Assembly (NCBI RefSeq): GCF_003326795.1
Contig: NZ_JPWI01000002.1
Span: 1-64,000 of the forward strand
Direction of reading: 5' to 3'
Source of the DNA: Thalassospira profundimaris
Lineage (GTDB): Bacteria; Pseudomonadota; Alphaproteobacteria; Rhodospirillales; Thalassospiraceae
Length of the DNA stretch: 64,000 nt
Shown here: positions 34,544 to 43,712 of the stretch, one piece after another
Position numbering within the stretch: position 1 is the stretch's first letter
How the letters are laid out: each line of letters begins with the position of its first letter
Program-made: the position numbers and the translations under genes
Notes under the pieces: model-generated
What the model was told of the DNA's origin: nothing
The model's input: the letters and a program-made list of their open reading frames with translations, nothing else
Database searches by the model: none

Positions 34544-35656
34544 CTATGCCCCTGTGTACTCAATACACATGAACTTGAAACCGCTCTTGAGCGTGATCAG
34601 CTTCTGAGTGCTTTCGACGATGAACGTCTGTCCTTGCACTCTGGTATTAACCAGTTCGTCAAATTCATCGACGACGACATAAGCCGTGGGAAGTTCCACA
34701 TCCTTCCACTTGTCGCCAAAGCGAATGTAAGTGAATTCGTCATCCCTGAAGACGGTTTCGGGTTCCAGTTCCTCATCACCCCACAACTTGTATTTTCCCC
34801 AACCGCGCAGTGAGTTGGGATCAAATTTGGCTTCTGCCACGAAATCATCATCAGCTGTTCCAGGAGCGGTTTCCGTAAGACCTGTCACAGCATCGGAAAC
34901 GTTGTCATTTCCCGACACTGCCAGTTTCGGAAGCTTGGCAGATGTCTTGGTGGATTCATCGGTCGGAGAGGTAACAGTCGTTTCAGATGACGTTTTCCCG
35001 ACGTCCGGAACCGCAATATTCCGATCTATCTGGACGACGCCAGCGATCCGCACCATTAAGTCGGGGATATTTGTCGAATTAACACCTTCTGCCCGTAGAT
35101 AGATCGGATACACGTGGCCAGACGCGCCATAGACAGCCATGCTGGTGTCATATCCATATCCTTTTGGGCGAACAGCAATACGCCGTTCCCCTCGTTCCTG
35201 GACTGTCCAATTGTCTAGATCGCCAATGTCAATTCTGCTGATGACTTCGCCTTGCGGAAGTTCAATGACTGTGATGGCATACTCGCGGGTCCGGATACGG
35301 TAGGTGCAGTCCTTGCAAAGATCGGTGATATAAACGCCATCGTCTTTTGTGGCGTAGTCCCACACCTCTTGAATCTGTCCAGACGTGCGAGGACGTTCAA
35401 GAACGCCAAACTCGCCTTCTGCCTGTTGTTTTGCCTGTTCGACGATACTGTCAGGAACCGGCATCGCCGCTTGGGGTGCGGCGTTCGGCGTGGTGGGGGA
35501 ACCCTGCGAGCCGACGAATGGCGCACTTTGCCCTGGCATTGGAGGCCGTGCTGGGGTTTGTGCCATCGCGTCAAGTCCCATCAGCACGATAAATCCGATA
35601 AGGCACAGGACCGCAACAAGATGAATAAATATGCGAAGGATTTTAGGGATGATCAT
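34544..35656 (-). CDS. trbG: T4SS outer-membrane core protein VirB9/TrbG
   Basis: 370 residues with a signal anchor (about 8-32, ending DAMAQ), a Pro/Gln-rich linker and the VirB9 N-lobe (DGVYITDLCKDCTYRIRTRE; VRPKGYGYDTSMAVYG). The C-lobe ends with DEFTYIRFGDKW and VDEFDELVNTRVQG, typical of VirB9/TrbG. It forms the outer core ring with VirB7 and VirB10. An inserted Thr/Ser-rich linker (about 215-250) makes it longer than usual. Overlaps VirB8 by 4 bp. Confidence 0.92.
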   Translation of the reverse strand: MIIPKILRIFIHLVAVLCLIGFIVLMGLDAMAQTPARPPMPGQSAPFVGSQGSPTTPNAAPQAAMPVPDSIVEQAKQQAEGEFGVLERPRTSGQIQEVWDYATKDDGVYITDLCKDCTYRIRTREYAITVIELPQGEVISRIDIGDLDNWTVQERGERRIAVRPKGYGYDTSMAVYGASGHVYPIYLRAEGVNSTNIPDLMVRIAGVVQIDRNIAVPDVGKTSSETTVTSPTDESTKTSAKLPKLAVSGNDNVSDAVTGLTETAPGTADDDFVAEAKFDPNSLRGWGKYKLWGDEELEPETVFRDDEFTYIRFGDKWKDVELPTAYVVVDEFDELVNTRVQGQTFIVESTQKLITLKSGFKFMCIEYTGA

Positions 35657-36447
35657 GATCCACCTCGGGAACGCAGAGACAGGTCCGTCACGACGATGCC
35701 GAACGGATTGGTGTATTTGTCTTCAAGGGAAACGACGGTCGGAACCGAGACCATCGACAGGTAGGCACGCAATTTGACAGGATCTCCGACAAGCTTTCCT
35801 TTGATCTTGTCAATGCGCGTGAAATCGACAGCGAACCGGTATTTGTTGTCGCTGCTATAAATGCGGTTTGCGCTTTCGATTTTGATTTCGCGATCACGAC
35901 CCTCTTTAATCGCATCGCTGATCTTTCCGCTTTCAATCCACTCGGAATGAAACGTGTTCCAGAGCTTTCTTTCGCTCATCTTCGAGACTTCGCGTTGGCG
36001 GGCCTCTTGTGAAACCGCATCGATCTCAAGAAGCATTTTGACATAGCGTCTTGCGGTGCCTTCAAGTTCGACATCAAAGCCCTTGACATCCTCTGTTGCA
36101 GGCTCAATGCGAAAGCGCAGCTGATCGTCTGTTACCGGTCGGATCAGAAGGGGAATTTTCTCTTTCAAGGGCACCATGCCGGCGATCACATTGACCAGCA
36201 CAACAATGGCGAATAGTTGCGCGATGTTTCCGCCGGCCGAAAGGCGGAACATCCATGCAAGCCGTTTATGAGACGCCTCGAAGGCAAACGGATCTGCCGT
36301 GGCAACTGCAGCGTGCCGACCGGTAGGGGCGAGTGCTGCAGCTGCAGCTCGTTTGTCCTCGCGTTCTGCCTTGACACGGTTCTTCTTCGCGAGTTTGGCA
36401 GCGCGGCGAAAGCGACGGTTTTCAAGGAATGTTTTCAACCGACCCAT
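35653..36447 (-). CDS. trbF: T4SS inner-membrane protein VirB8/TrbF
   Basis: 264 residues. A basic, helical cytoplasmic tail (about 1-60), one membrane helix (NIAQLFAIVVLVNVIAGMV, about 73-92) and a periplasmic NTF2-like domain with RRYVKMLLEIDAVSQEA and YRFAVDFTRID. VirB8 nucleates assembly of the channel. Its start overlaps the preceding lipoprotein gene by 13 bp. Confidence 0.9.
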   Translation of the reverse strand: MGRLKTFLENRRFRRAAKLAKKNRVKAEREDKRAAAAALAPTGRHAAVATADPFAFEASHKRLAWMFRLSAGGNIAQLFAIVVLVNVIAGMVPLKEKIPLLIRPVTDDQLRFRIEPATEDVKGFDVELEGTARRYVKMLLEIDAVSQEARQREVSKMSERKLWNTFHSEWIESGKISDAIKEGRDREIKIESANRIYSSDNKYRFAVDFTRIDKIKGKLVGDPVKLRAYLSMVSVPTVVSLEDKYTNPFGIVVTDLSLRSRGGS

Positions 36448-36608
36448 TCAAAGCCTCCGCTGTTGAATTCAATCGGTTGACAGGCACACGGGCTCTTTTT
36501 CATTTCGTCTGTGCCTGTGCCCTCTTTGGGCAATTCCACATCTTTTTTGGTGACCGCACAACCGGTAAGAAGAACGACAGTGGAGATAACAATGATCAGA
36601 TGTTTCAC
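36435..36608 (-). CDS. VirB7-like small lipoprotein
   Basis: 57 residues from GTG 36608, preceded by GGAGAAAGCAA. The first 16 residues form a lipoprotein signal (KHLIIVISTVVLLTGC) with the lipobox cysteine at residue 16; the mature part is short and hydrophilic with CAC near the end. Size, lipobox and position next to VirB8 fit VirB7, which stabilises VirB9 in the outer membrane. The start overlaps the previous stop (GTGA). Too short for ordinary ORF calling. Confidence 0.8.
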   Translation of the reverse strand: MKHLIIVISTVVLLTGCAVTKKDVELPKEGTGTDEMKKSPCACQPIEFNSGGFEWVG

Positions 36609-36997
36609 TTGCTTTCTCCTTCGATAGAGGGGAAGGCAGATCGTGCTGCGCCTATCTTTTCAGGGTGCTTCGAAGCTTTAGCTGAAAACGGGAATTTGCC
36701 GGAGATGGCAGCAAATAAGCCCATATGCATGAACCACAAGCCGGTCAGAATGGGAGCCAATTCGAGAGCTCCACTCTGCAAGGTCTCTGGCGTGGTCGTT
36801 GCCAAAATCTCAAATGCATAGATAGCTTCATTCGGAACGAAACAGATCAGAAGCAGAAAACTGCCACCGATGTAGCCAGAGACGCATGCCAGAAAGGAGG
36901 CACCCATCCTCAAAACAAAACCAAGCCAATTTGCGATTTCCGGAAGGATGTAATGACGCACATTTTTGAGCTGCGCTTTCTTATCAAAATTGTTCAT
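36605..36997 (-). CDS. Inner-membrane conjugation protein, unknown
   Basis: 130 residues from the ATG at 36997, which has AGAAAGG upstream and an ATGA overlap with the preceding gene. Two hydrophobic segments (about 28-52 and 78-100, LTGLWFMHMGLFAAI). No family is recognised. Position between VirB6-side genes and VirB7/VirB8 implies a channel-associated membrane role. Confidence 0.65.
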   Translation of the reverse strand: MNNFDKKAQLKNVRHYILPEIANWLGFVLRMGASFLACVSGYIGGSFLLLICFVPNEAIYAFEILATTTPETLQSGALELAPILTGLWFMHMGLFAAISGKFPFSAKASKHPEKIGAARSAFPSIEGESK

Positions 36998-37386
36998 GAC
37001 GAACCTTTCTTGCGGAGGGAGACAAGCTTCATGGAAAGAATGGAAACGTCCCGGAAGGCGCTGATCGCAGCGCAGGGCAGGATCGCGACTGAAAGGATCC
37101 CCCAGTAGGGTTCTTTGTCGGGAAGGACTGCGAATGCCATGAGAAACACAAGGCATATGCCGCGCATTGGCAGGCATTTTTCAATCAGATTGAAGACCGG
37201 CCGCCCTGAAAACATCCTGTAAAACAGGATGCAGACCAAGCTCGAAAAAAAGGCCAGCGTGGCGTAGAAGATGTAATACACACCACCTGCACCTTCTGTG
37301 ATAGCAGCACAGAGGGAAAAGCTTGCAAGTGACACCATAAAGGACGGAAGGAAATCAGGGTGAGCATTGCAACCTGTCTTGATCAT
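36994..37386 (-). CDS. Membrane protein of the transfer operon, unknown
   Basis: About 130 residues from the ATG at 37386 (AAGGG four bases upstream); an internal ATG at 37338 would avoid overlap with the opposite-strand gene. Four hydrophobic stretches (MVSLASFSLCAAI; YYIFYATLAFFSSLVCILF; GICLVFLMAFAVL; GILSVAILPCAAI). Ends with a basic tail and overlaps the next start by 4 bp. Function unknown. Confidence 0.6.
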   Translation of the reverse strand: MIKTGCNAHPDFLPSFMVSLASFSLCAAITEGAGGVYYIFYATLAFFSSLVCILFYRMFSGRPVFNLIEKCLPMRGICLVFLMAFAVLPDKEPYWGILSVAILPCAAISAFRDVSILSMKLVSLRKKGSS

Positions 37387-37683
37387 CACACCCTTGTCGG
37401 CACGGAATTCCTGCAAGGAGCACTTTCCCCTAATGACTTTGCCCCTGATCCCGACTTCTTTGCCCATATGGTACAGGAATGTGGTGAACCGGCTGCGCTC
37501 AGCGGTATCCTCACTTTTCTGATTGTTGGACTGGTCCTGGTTGTTTGGGGTTTTCTGAACAATGTCCCGCTTAAGCAATCCATGCGGAAAACTGCCGTAC
37601 TCACACTTTCCGCTGTCGCACTTCCGTTGTTCATCCCGATTATTTTCTGGATGGTGGGAGCTATCATGCTGTCCATCGGATGA
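37360..37683 (+). CDS. Small two-helix membrane protein on the opposite strand
   Basis: 107 residues from GTG 37360 with AGGAAATCAGG before it. Two clear membrane helices (ILTFLIVGLVLVVWGFL and LTLSAVALPLFIPIIFWMVG) follow a soluble N-terminus. It fills a 315-bp gap in an otherwise leftward operon, which supports it being real. It overlaps the 5' end of the leftward neighbour by 27 bp. An internal ATG at 37468 is an alternative start. No family recognised. Confidence 0.55.
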   Translation: MSIATCLDHHTLVGTEFLQGALSPNDFAPDPDFFAHMVQECGEPAALSGILTFLIVGLVLVVWGFLNNVPLKQSMRKTAVLTLSAVALPLFIPIIFWMVGAIMLSIG

Positions 37684-37700
37684 GAGCTTGCCGGGGCCGG

Positions 37701-38012
37701 TCATGATGCACCTTTCTCACCGTCAACAGAGCTGCTGGTTTCACGGCTTGATTTGAGACTTGCGAGGTCAAGCGCGAGCTGGACGATGAATGAAACACCC
37801 AAGACCATGAGCGTGACTTGCCGCAAAATCTGGGCTTGATCCCGAATTTCCAGTGAGAGAAACGCACGAATAATCATCACCAGATTGTCCGGTTCGAAAA
37901 CAAGCGCCAAGACGAGTGCAGAAATGGTTAGAAGACTTGCTTGCCTGATCATCGTGGCGATAAAACCGGCGACCGGAAACAGCAGGCTGTAAATTTCAAT
38001 CAGGATTTTCAT
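37701..38012 (-). CDS. Small membrane protein of the transfer operon
   Basis: 103 residues from the ATG at 38012; a GTG three codons upstream is equally possible. Three hydrophobic stretches (LIEIYSLLFPVAGFIATM; LLTISALVLALVF; VTLMVLGVSFIVQLALDLA) and a Ser-rich tail. Lies 20 bp after VirB6 in the same direction. No family recognised. Confidence 0.6.
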   Translation of the reverse strand: MKILIEIYSLLFPVAGFIATMIRQASLLTISALVLALVFEPDNLVMIIRAFLSLEIRDQAQILRQVTLMVLGVSFIVQLALDLASLKSSRETSSSVDGEKGAS

Positions 38013-38031
38013 TATCCTCACCTAATCTGTG

Positions 38032-39210
38032 TCAGTTGCGTGAAATGCCGCCACGACGGAGGCTGTCGAGATAGTCATCAAAGTTTTTGGTATGGTTGCC
38101 CCGGCTTAGGTCGCGGATATCTCCGCCAAGACTGCTTTTGGCTGAGCCAAGAATGTCGGAGTTGTTCGCATAAGCGTCTTGGGCTGAGCCGATGCCAGAC
38201 TGGATTGCACCGGTTGCCTTATCCGCAAACGCCAGCGCAGCTTTTGCTCCGGGAGGCGCAAACTTCTTGCCCAATGTGGCGGCAGCACCGAGCGCGGCAC
38301 CGGCCATAGTTGCGGCTGCAGTGTTGGTGAATTGCGATTCAGCTATAGAATTGGCGACAGCAGTCGCTTCGGTGACAAAGACAGTTCCCATCACGCCAAG
38401 AACAACTGCAAGGAAGCCCGAGCTGGTGAAGAAGGTTCCACCACTCATTTTGGCGGCGGAGAAGGTATCTCCTGAGGAGAGCAAGGCAACTGCACATAGA
38501 CAGATACCTACTGCCATGGTTGCTCCATAAAGGACCATAGCCGCTGCAATCAGTGATTTGATTCCCTGCCAGACCATCCCTTTGCTCCATTGGAATCCCA
38601 CTCCCAACAGTATCCAGGGGGCAAGCCCGGCAATTACGCCAACACGGAAAAGCGTGACTGTAACTTGAGCAAAATACACGACGACCAGAAGCATCCACGG
38701 AATGACGATCAGGACAGCCGTGAGTGGGCCGGTCATGTTGCCAACCGAAAACGATTTCCAGAGTTCCCAAGCTACATCAAGGACTTTGAAGAACCCTTGT
38801 TCTGCCACATATATTAACGCGGCCGCTTTTGTGTACTTGCCCGGCACATCAATGAGAGAAGATTTGTCGTTTATATTTTGAGCGGCAACTAGCACTGTTT
38901 TTGCCGCTGCATTCATGGTTTCGGTCGCAATCATATAAAAACCCATGACAAGACCGGCTTTGTTTCCAGCAAGTAGTGCTCCTGCCAGAATTACGAAGAA
39001 AAGTTCTCTACCTATGCTTGCAAGATCTGTTTGACCTAGTAGAATCTTTAGACCTGAAACACACAGCCAGAGGCAGGTTACAGCGATGAAAACATCGATC
39101 ATGCCGTCCAAAAGTACGGTGGACAGCGAACCAAAGAATTTCTCGGAAAGACCGATGAAGGTTTGCGCGACAGTACAGGTCGCACAGTCTATTGTTTCAG
39201 CGTTTTCCAT
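38032..39210 (-). CDS. trbL: T4SS polytopic membrane protein VirB6/TrbL
   Basis: 392 residues from the ATG at 39210 (AAAAGGATCAGC before it). It has at least five membrane helices, with the central region LLVVVYFAQVTVTLFRVGVIAGLAPWILLG typical of TrbL/VirB6, and a soluble C-terminus (about 300-392). VirB6 guides DNA through the inner membrane. The start codon overlaps a possible opposite-strand start in a shared CATG. Confidence 0.85.
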   Translation of the reverse strand: MENAETIDCATCTVAQTFIGLSEKFFGSLSTVLLDGMIDVFIAVTCLWLCVSGLKILLGQTDLASIGRELFFVILAGALLAGNKAGLVMGFYMIATETMNAAAKTVLVAAQNINDKSSLIDVPGKYTKAAALIYVAEQGFFKVLDVAWELWKSFSVGNMTGPLTAVLIVIPWMLLVVVYFAQVTVTLFRVGVIAGLAPWILLGVGFQWSKGMVWQGIKSLIAAAMVLYGATMAVGICLCAVALLSSGDTFSAAKMSGGTFFTSSGFLAVVLGVMGTVFVTEATAVANSIAESQFTNTAAATMAGAALGAAATLGKKFAPPGAKAALAFADKATGAIQSGIGSAQDAYANNSDILGSAKSSLGGDIRDLSRGNHTKNFDDYLDSLRRGGISRN

Positions 39211-40048
39211 GATGCTGATCCTTTTGGTGAGCTTGCCCGCTTTGGGTGAAACCCCTGGGCTGTATGAAATTGCCAAAGAACCTGTTCGGACGGCCTTCTT
39301 CGATGTTGATAGGGCGAGAAACTTCTGGGAGGAGGACCGCACGTTTCTCCAGCTGGAGAAGGCGTATGAACGATGTGTAGATAACCAAGCGTTCGATTAC
39401 TGGAACCGTGTCTGGCTTGATACAGAAAGAGGAGGAGGGGATGGCGGATACGGAAATAAAACGCGCGACTTTATTCGCCGTGTTTGGAATCCAATTAATG
39501 GAGCCGGTGACCGAAAACTTCGCAGTCAATATGAAGCTGAGTATGAAGCAAACCGTGCCCAATTCACTCTTGACTATATTCTTGGCAGATATGGCACTGA
39601 GGGAATGGAATTGGTCAATTCCGACCTTGACACCATCAAATACTGCCATGATTTGTCGAGGGCTTACGAAAAATGGCGCTTTGAATATGCATCCACGGCA
39701 ATGGGTGGACAGTTCTCTATGATGCCCAGGACTGACTGGATTCGCGTTCCTTACAACGAATGGGACAACGCTATATGTGAAAGCCTTCAGAAAAAAGTTG
39801 GGCGTGACGATGTGGTTCTTCTCTCCAACACTTGTGAACTTCCTGATTGGCGATCTCCGGAAGAAGTGGCGAATTACGACACGGCACTGTTGAACAACGT
39901 GATCCGTCAGCAAAATGAAGCGAAGAAGAACGCCAAATCCCGCACTCAAAGCCGTCAGGTGATCGAGGCCTATCTGAGCGATCACGGGGATACGCTTAGT
40001 GATGCAGACCGTAAGGCCCTGGAGACGATGCTCAAACAACTGAACTGA
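39155..40048 (+). CDS. Secreted protein on the opposite strand, unknown
   Basis: 297 residues from ATG 39155 (GGAAAGACCG before it), giving a signal peptide that ends LVSLPALG-ET. A shorter start at 39209 would share CATG with the virB6 start. The mature part is helical and rich in Trp, Tyr and Arg (DYWNRVWLDTERGGG; YEKWRFEYASTAMGG) with a charged tail. It fills an 850-bp gap between virB6 and virB5 on the other strand. No family recognised; a periplasmic factor of the transfer system is inferred from place and signal peptide. Confidence 0.7.
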   Translation: MKVCATVQVAQSIVSAFSMMLILLVSLPALGETPGLYEIAKEPVRTAFFDVDRARNFWEEDRTFLQLEKAYERCVDNQAFDYWNRVWLDTERGGGDGGYGNKTRDFIRRVWNPINGAGDRKLRSQYEAEYEANRAQFTLDYILGRYGTEGMELVNSDLDTIKYCHDLSRAYEKWRFEYASTAMGGQFSMMPRTDWIRVPYNEWDNAICESLQKKVGRDDVVLLSNTCELPDWRSPEEVANYDTALLNNVIRQQNEAKKNAKSRTQSRQVIEAYLSDHGDTLSDADRKALETMLKQLN

Positions 40049-40065
40049 AGGTGTGGTGAGGGCGA

Positions 40066-41001
40066 TCATTGGTTGCCCCCATTTTCTGCTGTCTCTTCTT
40101 CTCCTAAATCCACTCCACCCAGAGCTTCCTCAATTGTTGCTTCAGGCGGCATAAGTTTGAGCAGGGTTGCCGCCTGAATACGGATCAACTGTGCTCTTTG
40201 TTGTTGGGATTGAATCTCCTGCCTGTCCTGATGAAGAATAGCTTTGATCAAGACGAGCATTAGGGCTTTCAGATCTTCGGCGGCATCTGCCTCTGCTTCG
40301 AGTTCATCCGCTGTTTGCTGGTTTTCGTCCACCTGATCAATAATCTGATCCGACTGAGACAACCCTGTATTGATCGCGTCCTTAACCACTGCATTTTGCC
40401 TGGCAAGAACCTGCTGCCGGGCAAGGTCTCTTGCCTTTCGGAACGCAAAATCTGCTTCAGGGGAGCTGTCAGGATTTTGCCAATCTGGACCGTTGCCCGC
40501 ACCTCCCCAACTGCCACCATCAGGGTTCGACCAGTCTTCAGGTGCTGTTCCTTCATTGAACTTCCAGCTTTCCGGGTCGTTGGGATCGAACCACAACATT
40601 TCCTGATAGAAGGCACGACGAGCACAAATGCTTTCCCAGTCCAGATCATCGAGATCGATGCTCGGCAGAAGTCGCGAGAGATCGGGTAAAAGGCAACGAG
40701 CGTCTTTGTTAATCGCCTGGACCATCTTCGCCATATTGACGATGGGCATGGTAATTTTACCCATTTTCCCAATGGCGTTGATCTGATCTTGCGCAGCCTT
40801 GCTGATTTTCCCAAGGATTTGGGTTTGCTCCATCAATTGATCGAGCTGCTTTTGCAGACTGTTAAATTGCTCTGTGAGCTTTACAAAAGAGGTCGCGTCA
40901 AAGACTGGATAAGTGGCGTATGCAAATGAAGGCGTCATGATCAACATGCCAGCGATGATCATGCCCTTAAGCCGCGCTCGCGTTACAGGTGGCTTTGCCA
41001 T
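40066..41001 (-). CDS. trbJ: T4SS minor pilin VirB5/TrbJ
   Basis: 311 residues from ATG 41001 (GGGGGCGAC before it), overlapping virB4 by 19 bp. A signal peptide (ending FAYA-TY) is followed by the TrbJ pattern FDATSFVKLTEQFNSLQKQLDQL and MEQTQILGKI. A long helical region (about 180-270) follows, with Gln- and Ala-rich heptads. VirB5 sits at the pilus tip. Confidence 0.88.
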   Translation of the reverse strand: MAKPPVTRARLKGMIIAGMLIMTPSFAYATYPVFDATSFVKLTEQFNSLQKQLDQLMEQTQILGKISKAAQDQINAIGKMGKITMPIVNMAKMVQAINKDARCLLPDLSRLLPSIDLDDLDWESICARRAFYQEMLWFDPNDPESWKFNEGTAPEDWSNPDGGSWGGAGNGPDWQNPDSSPEADFAFRKARDLARQQVLARQNAVVKDAINTGLSQSDQIIDQVDENQQTADELEAEADAAEDLKALMLVLIKAILHQDRQEIQSQQQRAQLIRIQAATLLKLMPPEATIEEALGGVDLGEEETAENGGNQ

Positions 41002-43397
41002 GTCGCCCCCCATTTTTGTTTGAGACTTTCAAGGACCGCATTGGCGGCCGGGCCGCTGCGATAGAAGCGTGCGGGTTCACCAAGAGGAGTCAGGTCCACG
41101 TCCAGAATCAGACTTTCTTCATAACCTGTGGTCTCATCACGTTTGACGATCAGGACACGGCGGTCCTTTTTCTTGCGACTGCGTGTTTTGCCTTGAATGA
41201 ACAGCTTTTGTTCTTCGTTCAAATTGAACGGAATGAGACTTTTCTCGGTGACTTTGGAGTTTGGGAAGAAAATGAAGGTCGCAGTATTCTCAATGATCGC
41301 CTCATACCCTTCGCTGTCCGTGAGGGCGGCTGGATCCTGGAAGATCATCCCGACAATGCCGCCAAGCTTTCGATACTCGCGATACATGACGTCGCTGAGA
41401 TCCCGGAAGCCTTTGTTCTGGCGCAGTCTTGCCGCTTCTTCGAGAACGATGGCAAACCCGCCATCTACTTCCCCATTGGTTGCAGCCATCTGCACAGCAG
41501 AGTGATAAATCGCCTCGGAAATGTGAGCGACAATCGGTGCGCCCAGTGTCGGGTCTTTCAATGCTTGATTCATATTGATCCCGACATTGAAAGACTGATC
41601 AAGCATCCCAGAAAGGCTATCGTGCGGAGCATTGAAGATGTGGCTGCGGATGCCTTTGTTGCCTTTCTCATCGACAACCCATTGCGCAAATGCATCTCGT
41701 AGAGATGATCGACGCGCAAAGGCATAAGGATAGATGGCGTTCAATGTCCGCTCCGGCGGATCAATAAGAAAGGCGGTCTCGACAGCGAGATCAATCGCCT
41801 TCCTGTCTTCGCGATCTTCTATCCCTCCGGCGAGGGAATACAGGATGTGCCTAATGCGTTCGCGGTTTTCAGGGGTGTCCTCACCGACATCCAGGGCATT
41901 GAGTGCCAGGCTGTCAAAACCTTGATAGAGACCTCCCATGGCTTCCACCATGAAGCGTGACCCTTCTTGGGAATCAAACAGATATGAACGCACTTTGGGA
42001 AATTTGGCCAAGCCACTGAGAAGATGCATGATCAGGGTGGACTTGCCACTTCCGGCCGGAGCAAATACGAGGAAGTTTGCCAGCGTCAGAGGTTTGTTTA
42101 CGACATGAAACTGAAATGAATAGCTCTGCCCTGAAGGTGTCGAGAAAAGTCGCACAGGTGCCGGGCCGAGCGGGCTCTCTGGCATACCGTTAGGTGTGTG
42201 GGGCAAAGCCCAGATGGCTGCAATATTCTGATCGCGCAGGTCAAGGCTGGCCATCATCCGGCTTCCGGGGGGCATCATCCCGCCTTTGAGCGGCTTGGGC
42301 ATCCGGTTGAACCAACAGGCAGGCGCACCTTTTGTCTGGATTGAGTAACCGATCCTCCTGTCAGCAAGAATAACTGTGATTTCGCGGATAAGTTCGTTAA
42401 GTGCTTCTTCAGATGCTGCACGCGGAATAATGCAAAACTGAGTTGCAAACAGTGCCGTGGCATTTTCTTTTAAAAGCGACAGTAGTGCAGATGTTTCTTT
42501 TGCGCCGGCCGGGTTGCCAAAGATCCGTCCATTCTCTGATATCAGACGCCGTTCGAAGAATAGTGTTGCCTGATCGCGGCCCCACGGTTCACATACCTGA
42601 CTGACTTCAATGTCGCCTTCCAGTGCAAGAATCTCGCCAAGGAACAAGGCATTCAAAATTTCTGGCCAGTGCGTGATAGTGATGATTTTCTGCAGTTTAC
42701 GATCAGGGACATGTGTGCCGATCTGGCCTGTCAGTTTATCAAAACTGATATCTGACGCTGGCAAGCGTCCGGAAATGTTGTGGCTGGCAACGGACAGGTC
42801 GCGGCGATATTCACCACATACCAGACCATTCAGGAATCCTGTGAGGTAGCATGGTTCATCTGGATATTCTGCAATCCGGACTGGAGTAACATTATATGTT
42901 GCCAACAATGCCTGAATCTTGTCGTCGGCCTCGGACAGGGCTTGCATGTCCGTTGCCGACAGCATCAGATACCAATCAATGAAGTAACTCGATTTGTGTC
43001 GCTCAGCTTCGGCGTCGCCGATCTCCTGAAGAACCGAATTGGGCCATTCTCCATGACTTCCAATTGAACGCTGACGTTTGACACCGCTGAAACGAACAGC
43101 GACCCCCAGCTTTGCCAGATCCTGCAGAAGATTACCGCGCCCCAGAAGGAGATTGTTCTGTTCGGTCTCAACGCGAGCATCATAGCTCGTTCCAGGTAGT
43201 GACCAGACACGGAATAATGAACCGTCTTTATTACGACCTGTAACACCATCATTATGATCAATGCTGTCAAATTCCAGCTCGTCCTGGAGCCAGTCGTTGT
43301 TAAGATCACCGAGTAACAGTTTGCGGGTGGCTGGTAGAGCTAGACCACCTGCCATCGCAGAGACACCTAGAGTAGAAATCACTTCTGGCCAGATCAT
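40983..43397 (-). CDS. trbE: T4SS ATPase VirB4/TrbE
   Basis: 804 residues. N-terminal VirB4 domain, then the ATPase with Walker A in VFAPAGSGKSTLIMHLL (about 447) and Walker B in GGFAIVLEEAARL, followed by GIVGMIFQDPAAL. The largest energy-supplying component of the channel; needed for pilus biogenesis. It overlaps virB3 by 4 bp. Confidence 0.96.
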   Translation of the reverse strand: MIWPEVISTLGVSAMAGGLALPATRKLLLGDLNNDWLQDELEFDSIDHNDGVTGRNKDGSLFRVWSLPGTSYDARVETEQNNLLLGRGNLLQDLAKLGVAVRFSGVKRQRSIGSHGEWPNSVLQEIGDAEAERHKSSYFIDWYLMLSATDMQALSEADDKIQALLATYNVTPVRIAEYPDEPCYLTGFLNGLVCGEYRRDLSVASHNISGRLPASDISFDKLTGQIGTHVPDRKLQKIITITHWPEILNALFLGEILALEGDIEVSQVCEPWGRDQATLFFERRLISENGRIFGNPAGAKETSALLSLLKENATALFATQFCIIPRAASEEALNELIREITVILADRRIGYSIQTKGAPACWFNRMPKPLKGGMMPPGSRMMASLDLRDQNIAAIWALPHTPNGMPESPLGPAPVRLFSTPSGQSYSFQFHVVNKPLTLANFLVFAPAGSGKSTLIMHLLSGLAKFPKVRSYLFDSQEGSRFMVEAMGGLYQGFDSLALNALDVGEDTPENRERIRHILYSLAGGIEDREDRKAIDLAVETAFLIDPPERTLNAIYPYAFARRSSLRDAFAQWVVDEKGNKGIRSHIFNAPHDSLSGMLDQSFNVGINMNQALKDPTLGAPIVAHISEAIYHSAVQMAATNGEVDGGFAIVLEEAARLRQNKGFRDLSDVMYREYRKLGGIVGMIFQDPAALTDSEGYEAIIENTATFIFFPNSKVTEKSLIPFNLNEEQKLFIQGKTRSRKKKDRRVLIVKRDETTGYEESLILDVDLTPLGEPARFYRSGPAANAVLESLKQKWGATWQSHL

Positions 43398-43699
43398 TGA
43401 TGACCTCCACCTGCGCTTAGCACAGATACTTTGTGTCGTCGCTTGAACCAGAACTTCGGCGCAAGGATCAATTCTTTGTCGAAGAAGGGGTTAGCCCGAA
43501 ATCTGCGCATGAGGAAAACCCATGTGATGATCAGTCCGGCCAAGGGTGCCGGGATCAGCAAAACCACTGTTTGCAAGGCAAGTGGAATAATCAGAGCAAC
43601 CAGAGCCCCTATTGCCGAAAACGCAATGAGGTTCATAGGAAGACCTGCCAGGGTCATCTGATGCTGGACATGAACCTGCACGACACTTGCCGCCTTCAT
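43394..43699 (-). CDS. trbD: T4SS protein VirB3/TrbD
   Basis: 101 residues. Two close membrane helices (about 25-65) followed by FLMRRFRANPFFDKELIL, similar to the VirB3/TrbD C-terminal region. Small inner-membrane partner of VirB4, and its stop overlaps the virB4 start (ATGA), as is usual for this pair. Confidence 0.88.
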   Translation of the reverse strand: MKAASVVQVHVQHQMTLAGLPMNLIAFSAIGALVALIIPLALQTVVLLIPAPLAGLIITWVFLMRRFRANPFFDKELILAPKFWFKRRHKVSVLSAGGGHQ

Positions 43700-43712
43700 T
43701 CGCTCTTCCTTA

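Noticed and set aside
37211..37231. CATCCTG-TAAAA-CAGGATG inverted repeat matching a nic-like word
   Set aside because: It lies inside a membrane-protein coding sequence (codons for ILFYRM) and is explained by codon content; nothing else there suggests an origin.
39197..40069. 290-codon leftward ORF opposite the secreted protein at 39155
   Set aside because: Composition is poor (many Ile/Phe/His without pattern) and the rightward frame has a signal peptide and ribosome site. The choice is not absolute, since the operon runs leftward.
41000..41702. Rightward 237-codon ORF inside virB4
   Set aside because: Shadow of a conserved ATPase gene on the other strand.
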